Assembly (NCBI RefSeq): GCF_000003605.2
Contig: NW_003136836.1
Span: 1-53,678, forward strand
Length of the DNA: 53,678 bases
Source of the DNA: Saccoglossus kowalevskii
Taxonomy: Eukaryota > Hemichordata > Enteropneusta > Harrimaniidae
Direction: 5' to 3'
Part shown: positions 38,701-48,300 of the stretch, one piece after another
Numbering within the stretch: position 1 is the first letter of the stretch
Layout: each line of letters opens with the position of its first letter
Position numbers and translations under genes: made by a program
The notes under the pieces: generated by a model
What the model was told of the DNA's origin: nothing
Databases searched by the model: none
What the model saw: the letters and a program-made list of their open reading frames with translations, nothing else

Positions 38701-40332
38701 GATTTTGTAACGTAAGGCGTAATGTACCATGTTGTTGTTTTTCAGTGTCACCAAATACGATAAGATATTATCTTTGACAACGTGGCCGTCAAGCACATTT
38801 TCGGTGAGATATATTTTAGTACATGTAGTTTCGATATGTATCATGTGACATATTATTATAATGAGAATGACGTAGACATCATATGACGTGGCAGGACACC
38901 TAAATAAATCGATATTAGGCTGAACTTTTATAATCACACTGGTTATGACAACAAAATGGCACATAAATAGAACTATAAACCAATAAAAAACGCAATGAAA
39001 CTACTCCTTCACACAATTTGATCAGAATAAACAAATACATGTAACATCCTGTTCGTTTATATTTCGCATTCCAGCCCCGTTTACTCAGTAGCTTACTTGC
39101 AGTTAATCCGAAAGTTGGTACAATTGCCAAAGAAAATCAGCTAAGGTAACATCTAATTATTCACAATCCCAATAATAACACAGTATTGTTAATCAAAATG
39201 TGTGGTTTTTCAGTGTTTACGAAACATCAAAGGAACATGAAAGCTTCCGCGATTGACTCTTATTGTTTATTCTGCCGTGTTAAGATACACAGATCGAACT
39301 CTTCACGACAAATTATTACGCCCTTAGCAGATATTATGACACAGTATTAAAATAGTTCAACCACATCGTACATGCAATTGGTTTGGTGTTCGTGTTTTTT
39401 TTCCATGTACGGCTAAATTTGAAATTAATATCGTAATTATGAGACAGAAAAGATTAGGTTAAATATATCAATAAAATGTATTGTATATTTTTATTTTGAT
39501 GAGTTGTCAACTAGTCATATTCGATTGCCTTTTTTTGCAGTGCCAACCTTGCACGTGTAAAAATATATTTTGAGTCCCTGAACTTTGAACGTGTATTGGA
39601 AGTAGAAGACTACCCGGTAAGTTAAGTACAATAGTAGTAGAGTATGTTTAGTACGCATAGTACATATTAGAGTGGGTTTACAATGGTATACACGCTTCAC
39701 GGTAAAATAATAAATATTTCAACCCCATTCGAAGGGATTACATTGATCACGTCCTGTTTGTTGGTGAATCATCCAACTACCCACTAACACAGACGTGTTT
39801 AGCTGTACATTCTGTGGTTAATGTTGTGGGCTTTGAAATCTTAGTACTTTAGGCCAACTTTATCTCCTCGTCAACTCCGTGTAAACCGTGCATCATGCTA
39901 AAGTTTCACAGTTAAAGCAACATGCAAGATCTGTTCGATACAAAAGCTGTATAGACTTACAAAATATGTGAAAGTTTACAGTCTGCACAAAGCCAAGTGA
40001 CACATGTTTGAGCTACAGGAATTAATGTGCGGCTACAAAAGTGGTATAACATTATTTACCATTACTTATTATGAAACGGTGCTTTCTTGTATAGTTTGCG
40101 TGTCTTTTTTTATTAATGAACGCCACGCCATACGTACTCATGTTGTTGCTATTTGCAGTTCCCTCAACTTATGGCGGACGTAGGTGGCGCTCTTGGACTA
40201 TGGGTTGGTCTATCCCTTATCACAGTGGTCGAGTTTGCCGAGTTCATATACGAATTACTTCGCTCGTGTAGAAGACGCTCAAAACAACGGAATGACAAAA
40301 ACGATAACGGAACATCTCACGTTGGGACGTAA
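24817..40332 (+). CDS. DEG/ENaC (ASC) channel with 13 inserted LDLa repeats
   Basis: Twenty-five exons give 1089 residues with all phases matching: 24817-25180, 25861-25983, 26864-26989, 27498-27623, 27860-27910, 28104-28250, 29629-29754, 30256-30378, 30604-30744, 31117-31233, 31997-32119, 32490-32603, 32737-32859, 33956-34072, 34335-34475, 35129-35423, 35592-35695, 36387-36550, 37156-37242, 37420-37525, 37861-37933, 38746-38803, 39075-39145, 39541-39616 and 40159-40332. Exon 1 has the gating His-Gly (26-27), TM1 (about 43-63) and FPAVTVCN (84-91). Residues 122-687 are LDLa modules. The channel ectodomain resumes with GNCYTFN (797-803), CGCVDSFF and [10 protein letters not shown]2 follows with DVGGALGLW and the G-x-S selectivity filter (1049-1051). 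The prediction is a plasma-membrane trimeric Na+ channel. The ligand is unknown, and the gap at 27099-27445 could hide one more exon. Confidence 0.85.
25861..34475 (+). other. array of LDL-receptor class A exons in the channel gene
   Basis: Fourteen consecutive exons, each phase 1 to phase 1. Thirteen encode one LDLa module each, of about 38-49 residues. The fourteenth (27860-27910) adds 17 residues with two Cys. Typical modules carry six Cys and the calcium-binding C-D-G-x-x-D-C-x-D-G-S-D-E core, for example 29629-29754 and 33956-34072. Weaker modules are 25861-25983 (ends NAIDELNC), 32490-32603 (LGGIDEADC) and 30256-30378, which has only four Cys. LDLa modules bind lipoproteins, proteases or other protein ligands through calcium-dependent acidic faces. 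Confidence 0.88.
27099..27445. other. assembly gap (N)
   Basis: 347 unknown bases between the second and third LDLa exons. A further phase-1 LDLa exon could fit here without changing the frame, so the repeat count is a minimum. Confidence 0.99.
35706..35746. repeat. AT dinucleotide microsatellite beside a splice donor
   Basis: Forty-one bases of alternating AT begin ten bases inside the intron after channel exon 17 (donor GTAATT at 35696). Confidence 0.95.
36041..36235. mobile_element. possible small inverted-repeat element
   Basis: AAATGGCCGCC at 36041-36051 is the exact inverted copy of 36225-36235. The 195 bp between them is richer in GC than the surrounding intron. No clear target duplication is seen. 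Confidence 0.3.
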
Positions 40333-41194
40333 CTTCCGGCGGATGGTAGCATCGGTGGACATACATAAGTTGGATTTTGTGGTATACTTCAGCGTGTACG
40401 CATTTGTTTATTGGGTGGGTGACAATAAACGTCGTTCTGTAACTGCCTGGGCGATGGTCATGTCCATTAAAGATGTCAAATACGCATCATTCAAATGGAC
40501 GAATCCTACTAAATGAATAATTAATCTAATAATAATCGCATATACACATGATTTTAATCGACTATTTTTCATAATATTCGCAAGAAAACAAATCGAATTA
40601 CCTGTAAATTGTGATACTTAAAAGTTCATTGTTGCACATAGGTTTTAAATATTGGTGGCTGTTTATAATGCCTCTGTCATCATACATGCAGCGCACGATA
40701 GATGGTGTGAACAAACAATGCGTTTATGCATGGTATATGTAGCATGGGCCCATATCAAATACACCGCGTCGCAACAAATGTGGATATTTCATTTAGTTTA
40801 TTTCAGTTGTAGCACTCACTTGATGCGTCTCCTACGAGATGTCCTGGAACGTAGATATGTCCCAATTTATCGGTGTTCATTTTTACAATGAGATGTTTCT
40901 CGTATTTTAAGTTGAATGAATATTTTGCAAAATCGCCGTCTCCCAGTGGTTACAATAAAATCAACATTTTCAGTACAAAACTATAATAAATTCTGAATAC
41001 AACTATATAATTCAGTGAGTTTCAAAGTGTATAACTATTAAACATGTATTGAAATAAATTAAACTATGAGTATGATGTCAATCCGTGTGAGGTTGTTTAA
41101 TGTTCTATTTTCAATTGAACGTATCCTTCTAAAACTTTACGTTCAAATAATCTTGGTTACTGTCACACGCAACGTAATATTACCGTAATTGGTA
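40333..41194 (+). other. 3' UTR of channel gene
   Basis: Non-coding sequence after the stop at 40330-40332. AATAAA at 40954-40959 and 41053-41058 are candidate polyadenylation signals. Confidence 0.45.
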
Positions 41195-41583
41195 NNNNNN
41201 NNNNNNNNNNNNNNNNNNNNNNNNNNNNNNNNNNNNNNNNNNNNNNNNNNNNNNNNNNNNNNNNNNNNNNNNNNNNNNNNNNNNNNNNNNNNNNNNNNNN
41301 NNNNNNNNNNNNNNNNNNNNNNNNNNNNNNNNNNNNNNNNNNNNNNNNNNNNNNNNNNNNNNNNNNNNNNNNNNNNNNNNNNNNNNNNNNNNNNNNNNNN
41401 NNNNNNNNNNNNNNNNNNNNNNNNNNNNNNNNNNNNNNNNNNNNNNNNNNNNNNNNNNNNNNNNNNNNNNNNNNNNNNNNNNNNNNNNNNNNNNNNNNNN
41501 NNNNNNNNNNNNNNNNNNNNNNNNNNNNNNNNNNNNNNNNNNNNNNNNNNNNNNNNNNNNNNNNNNNNNNNNNNNNNNNNNNN
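41195..41583. other. assembly gap (N)
   Basis: 389 unknown bases between the convergent channel and cellulase genes. Confidence 0.99.
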
Positions 41584-41587
41584 AAAT

Positions 41588-41702
41588 TTCTAGAATGTTC
41601 CATTACCTTCTATTGCCTCCTACAGTGTTCTATTACCTATTCAACCATTTTCTAAAAAATATAGAATATTCCACCCAGACACAGTACGGTTCTAGAACAT
41701 TC
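41588..41702. promoter_or_regulatory. cluster of heat-shock-element-like motifs
   Basis: TTCTAGAATGTTC (41588-41600) and TTCTAGAACATTC (41690-41702) are each perfect three-unit nTTCnnGAAnnTTC heat-shock elements. A two-unit GAATATTC lies between them at 41664-41671. They sit next to the gap, between two convergent genes, so no promoter is obvious. The stretch may be part of a repeat. Confidence 0.35.
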
Positions 41703-42329
41703 TCAGTGACACGGAAGTGGTAAATAAGTCGTATGCGACAGTTACTACCTTTTTCATGTATAAATCCACTAGCCTCTCTAGTGTAACTTTACAAGGCGAG
41801 CACATCGCATTGTGGTAGGGATAAAAGGTATGTAGCTAATATATGTTATCCACGTCTGTAAGTAACGATGACCACATATCTTTTGAGAGAACTGTGTTTG
41901 TATGTGTAAATTATAATACTGCTTTTGGTCGAAATGCCACTGAACAAATTAAAATAAAATTATCGGAAATAATAACCCGAAAAACTTAACAACTATAGCC
42001 ATGTATCTGTAGAGTTGAGTTGCTATCGTTACGTTTATAAACACCCGCCCAGACTGAGAGAAATCCAGTTTTCTCCGATTAGATGACAGATACCCATGTC
42101 AACATTTTACGTTGTATAACTTATCGTTACATTTTCAAGTGGTAACGCGCCATCACGCAATATCACATACTTTCAGACATAGACTACCAAATTCTAATCG
42201 TGCTACGTTTAATAAACAGTCATATGATACAATAAGAACTAATAACCCCGAACTGTAAAGCTTCAGAAGGTACTTCGAAATTTAATTCATGTGTTTGCAA
42301 TTCGGCAATTTCAACCTGAAAACATCCAT
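41703..42329. other. intergenic, 3' side of the cellulase gene
   Basis: No coding signal. On the minus strand ATTAAA (forward 42208-42213), about 115 bases past the cellulase stop, could be its polyadenylation signal. Confidence 0.35.
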
Positions 42330-45300
42330 TTAATAGTCAGTTGGTAGATTACCATTTAACTCCAGGTGCTTAAGAGCTGCAATTGGAAAAAAAATTACGG
42401 TTAGAACAACAATAACAAAACAATCAGGATATCGACATGCACACAAAGAGTGAAACGTAATAAATTATCGTCCAACTAGTAGGGCTACATTTTGTTAAAT
42501 TTTAACCTTGAAAAGTAAAGGACCATCAACACAGATGCAGTTAATAATGGATGAAATGCGGTGGGCTTCGTCGCGCCAAATTGACAAAGGCTCCTTTGGT
42601 TGTTGTACAGACCAAAGCGTTCACAAAAGATACTGCCAAAGCTTAAATAGCCGTGGTCGTCGCGCAGCACGTGTTCGAATTTCATCTAAACAATGTATTT
42701 TACACGCGTTGTATCCGTCGCTATGAGTCCCCTATCGAATAGAACGGCTGCCGCCCTTTAAAGCAAAAGGGACGTCACCACCGCAAGCGCGAGAATTGAG
42801 ATCTAAGCGGCGACACGCCATAGCCTTCTGTCGCATGCGTGAATTTAAGTTTGTGTGCACCTAGCGGGCAAATCAAAACTCGCACGCATGCTTGTCACTG
42901 AGAGAGAGAGCATTTGGAACGAATGGACGCTGACTGTTTATGGAAATCTCGCACATGCGTGTCGCAGCGACCACCGCCTGTAAACATATACACAAGCAAA
43001 TAATATTGCTGCATAATTACCTGCCACGGCACTCTGGAACGCTGCGTTGTAGTCCAGTGCAACTTCGGATTTTTCAATAATAGTTCTATCATCGGCGTAA
43101 TAATCTTGGTTGTCAGGACCCCCTGTCAAGGCACCAGTCAAAATTATCGGATTCGCCTTCGGATTGTAGAGAGCGTTCGCTGAATTACACGTTCCGGTTT
43201 TTGGACAAGAGCTACGAATATACACAAAAATACAGATCGATATTCAAAACACAGATGATGGCTGTAGATGCAGAATCTCTTTTATGATTACATGACGGTT
43301 ATTTACACTCTGAATGTCAGCAAGATTGCGATTGGTGACAGAATTGTATGTGATGAGGTGATATGTGAATATTCGGAAGGCCACTTTTAGTAGTTATAGC
43401 ACGACTTGATTCGAACTGGGAAGAACAAAATGGTGGTCATGAAGACGTACACCGACAATGAGTCACATAACATTGCACTGGGCATTGGTCTATTATAACA
43501 TACCTGTCCCTGTGATGTATGTTTTGTGGTGGATTATTGCCGAACCCAACAACGTAGCTCCTCCCAGTATCCCCTAGAATGTAGTGTATCTGCTGCATGG
43601 CAAATTCTCGGAAGGGTCCTCGCTTGACGCCGAGATCGCCCAACTTCAAACCTATGAATGCGCTCCCAGCTAAAAGAATATGTACATGGTCAGTCGATGC
43701 ACTGCAGCGCGTCATATAACTAGGCCCTATAGCAACCAATCCTCACGTTAAGTAATGTTTGCCAGGAAATCCATAAATAGCGTCGAAATCGTGTTGTCGT
43801 TCGTCAATAAAAAAAATAAAATAAAAACAACGACGAACGACTGCACAAAAAAACACAGCTCGTTTTCAACTACTTTTTCACATCTATCTTCTGCGTGATG
43901 CTAACGTCGCAGCAGCACTAGAGGGCGCGATTATGATTGAAAAGAATTACTGCTACGTATGTACTCACCCGCTGCTCGCAGTGGACCCCAATCCAATGCA
44001 TAAGCTAGACCCAGCGGGGTCCTCTCTATGTCAATCAGCCAATTGTTCATAAACTTGTTGGCGTCTTTAGTATAACCGGAGGTTGATGTTTCTTCGTACA
44101 ACAAAATCTGAATAAATGAAGAATATGGTTTTTATATATCCATGATTCTGGCAGAGACTCGTCCATGATATTTTCAACACCCATGAATCATTGACGGTCG
44201 CTTAAAGGGTAGTGGTCATCGCACTACGCATGCGCCAGATGTTGGTCTCACGTGGACTAGATTGTTGATAACAGTGAACACAATGCTATGCGCACACGTT
44301 GCGGAGATCAATTCGTACACAAAAGCAGACGACATCAAGGTTTATGTAAGTATATTACGGTCTGTTACTTGTAAATTATTTATTTAAATCATCATGATTC
44401 ATACGCCCTTATTTGCACAAGTTACTGCGGTAAACAAAATCTCTACGGCGCCATCGCCACTCAAGTCTCACAAGTCGTAAAGTTCTTATCTGTATAAAAT
44501 CGAATCTTTTGATTCATTCTCCGTACTATATTACGACAATGAGCGGACATTTTAAAATTTGCAGGGTGAAAAACGTTTTGTTTTGAATGTCTGTTTCGAG
44601 AAACCAATGCTTCGCGGTTTAGTGGAAGTTATGGCCAAGTCAGCCACCTCGCTTGACACTTCGGAGTCGAATACCTACATCGATTGATGAATATGTCAAG
44701 ATATCACGCAATTCAAGAGAGTTCGCACCATTTTCTCAAAAATTTTAAGTTGTCTCTTGCATCCTCGCCAAAGATGTGACGACAAGTTCTCTGTTCGTCG
44801 TAACTCCTATTAAAGCTAAAAGTGGTTCAGCATACGTGTTATATGAATCAGTATTGTGTTCGTTTCCGGTTTCAACGTGTTTTATCTATAATACCAAATG
44901 TACATTACTTGGGGTTTGCAAGTAGCGTGACATGATTCCGTTTCAATCTCGCTCTCGCATAAGCGTTCCCAACTCAGAATAATGCGAATGCGCATGCCCA
45001 AGGTAACTAAGTTACTGGGTGGTCCAGGTGGTCAAAATAGCTGCTCTCGATATGACGGATTACCGGAACTATATTTTCTGTACATTTTCAATGTATTACA
45101 TTTGTTCACTATGGTAGAGGTAAGACGTTTTATTTTTTCATTACAAACCTTGAACATTGATATATGTCATGTCAAAAGGTCGTAGCATCAGTCTCGCTAT
45201 CTACGAGAAGAGACTTGAATGGGATCTTGACATGATGTGACCATACAGTACTATGCGCGTTGCAAACCCCAAGTAATGAACCTGATATTACCTATATAGC

Positions 45301-48300
45301 ACTCTCAACACAACTAGATTGATTAACTACGACTTCGAAAATACAATTTCAAGAACGACAAAAGTAAATGCCCACATTATTTTTTTTATTTTTTTTTTGA
45401 CGTTTTAATCACCCGCCAATTGACAAATATGGGCATGTCATTTATTTCATTCATGTCAATTGGCACATTATGTCTTACATGATTCAAGCGCAAAAGTCGA
45501 GATATGCAAATTTACATCGAACGTATAGCAAATGTCTTTTTTTTCGGTAGCAAGCGGGAAAAACAGACGGGGGCAGCTAGGGTACCGTGTAGCATAATAT
45601 TCCAATTAAACAATGTATTTACACACTTTGTAAACATCACTGACAATACACATAAATGGACAGAAGTAAACTTACCGCAACCCCAGGATTCTTATTTTTC
45701 CAACTGAAGCTGGTGTACCTGAGCTCACCAATTGAGTATTTTTTGTATTTACTCACAGCAGTTGTTAAGTAGCTCTCTATCCTCGTTGCTTTATACAACC
45801 AAATCATCGCCCACACAAGCTCATCTTTGAATACTGGGTTTCTAGAAGGCAATATAGTGGATGGCTGTATTAAAAAATAATTTTGCAAAACGTATAATTA
45901 TCTACAAAAGGCATTAGGGAACATAATTTTCTTCTATGTAAATTATCACCCGTGTGCTCTATCATAATTTATATTTATCACGTTGTTTTGTAACACAGCT
46001 GCGCATGCGCTCTGAATTACTTGTTGGGTAAAATATGTTTATTATGTGTATTTCATATTCGTCCAAACAATCTTTATTTTTTGTCGAACGTATATACATA
46101 TGTACATACTTGTATATTCCCGAGTCTTTGTTCGCCGATCCAAAATTAGCCATGGCGTATTCGTAGAGCGCTTCTGCTTTCTCTTTGCATTGAGCTGCAT
46201 AGACTGTGTCCTCTGTCAATAAATATTTAGGTTAAATACGTATAATATGTATTGTATTAAAACATGCCAATTTGTAGAATTATGGGCAAAATTGTGTTCT
46301 TCTTAATATCGTTGTTTAAAAGGTGCATGTTGAGAATAAATGGGTTATGAATTGTCGTAAACTAAAAATGTAACTTTTATTCGCTCTTTGGAAAATAAAA
46401 GAAATATACTACGCATTGTGCAGTGGTACGCGCATGCGTATTAGAATTCAATTGTTCTAATGAACGAATATCTATCTGTGTGCTACAGCACCGTTTTTAG
46501 TTCATAATAAATCGTATATATTCAGCATCATATTAGCTTCTAACAGCAGTATTAAAAGTCACATATTTTCATTCATAATACAACTCTGAAGTGCGGGGGT
46601 CGTTAATAACTATTATATGTAGCGTGTGCTTGGAGTTTGTTTAAAAAGACAATGTATCTAATGCGCGTTATATTCGCCACACGCGAACACCACCGCATCC
46701 AACACAACCTTTAAATTAGCTGGTTGGTAATGGAGATTTAATTTAGAACATGTGATGTTTTGCACGCCTGGTATACAACGCATGCGACCCATATCAAACG
46801 CGTTAAAGGTAAAATACATGAGTATGCGTACGTATAGTTTAGCTATACTTTTTGAATTTATGACGTCATATTATGTTACACATATACAGAAAGCTGGGTA
46901 TTTCCAAAAATGGTGTGTTTAAATTCATAACATTGTTTTGATTTTTGTCTTTAAAAACAGTAATTTGGGACGAAACAGCTTTTCATAGTTCATTTCATTT
47001 CATTTAATTTTAAAACGCATGTTTATTCTATTGTACATATGTGTATGGGTTGTCACACGTTGCATTGTCCAACACTGAGTTACAACTATCAATGGCAATT
47101 AGCTAGCTTGAAGGTTTGCAAACAATAACATATATAAAGTAATTTTATTACGACCACGCTATTGTTACGCTATTGTGTTCCTACCTGTCAGCCTGAGTGT
47201 TGGCATGTTGCCAAAATGACTCTGAGTAGTTAAATCTGTATTCCGAAATATACAATATGGCTCATTATTGCTTTCAGTCATTTCACAGATTTATTTAAAT
47301 AATGTTTTAGAAAAAAAAAACATTGCTCTAAATTCACCTTAGCTACTTAGTCTAAACTGACACATGAATAAAATGATACACTACCTTCTTGAAAAATAAT
47401 AGATGCGGCCGCTAAGGCAGCGGCAGTCTCTGCAGCTACGTCACATCCGGGGTGGTCACTATTCGCTTTTAAAGCTGGTCGACTCATCTTCATATCCTGG
47501 GCTCGACACCATGCACTGTGGTCTGTTTCAACATCACCAACCTAAAAATGAACAGTTCTAAATTTAAAATTCTATTCCAATGTATTCATTCTGTATTTAT
47601 ATTGTGTATGTGTATTAATATTCGTATGTCGTAAGTCAACTTTACATCAACCTAATTTAAAGGCAAGTGGTCGTCGCTCCGCGTCCTGTTCGATATGGGA
47701 CTCATGGCGACGTTTGCAGCGCATGTAAAATACATGGTTTGTTTACCTGACACTCGAGCACGAGCTGCGCGACGTCCGCCACCCTTTAAAACGCCACAAG
47801 CGTTGCAGAGCGCGTCTTCAAATTTTACGAAAACAATTTTTCGCGCGTTGTATACGCTGCCTGGAACGCGGTGAGACGACTCTGGCGCGAAAAACCCAGT
47901 GGGTGGAAATGCTCTGTGCGGAAAAACACATTGATGAACAATACAACACAATTGTATTACGAGTATCGTCTTATCTTTATTTTTTAACGTCGATATCACA
48001 TTTGAAACATTGACGCGTCACAATCGTCGCGTCACGTCCTGTTCGATATGGAACTCACACCGACGTATATAACGTGTGTAATAAACATTTGTTACACGAA
48101 ATTCGAGCATGCACTGCGCGACGACTAGGCACCGGAAGTAGCGGTATGTTATGCTTTAAATAACAGATACTAAAAATATTTTTCCTTTTTGAGACCTCAC
48201 CCATATATAGTCGAGCACGTATAACACGTGCAGCCAATAGTAAAATGCATGCAGGCAGTGTTATAAAACACGTATGCTACCCGGAGTTCTAGATGACTTA

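Noticed and set aside
41163-41603. ORFs through the second N run
   Set aside because: Artefact of the gap.
45842-45863. Alternative CAG acceptor upstream of cellulase exon 6
   Set aside because: It would put the exon in the wrong phase relative to exon 5. The TTCTAG acceptor gives the GH9-consistent [13 protein letters not shown].
47652-47999. Minus-strand ORF containing [13 protein letters not shown], like ORFs at 42508-42726 and 48055-48237
   Set aside because: The shared peptide is translated from MITE family B. There is no independent coding evidence.
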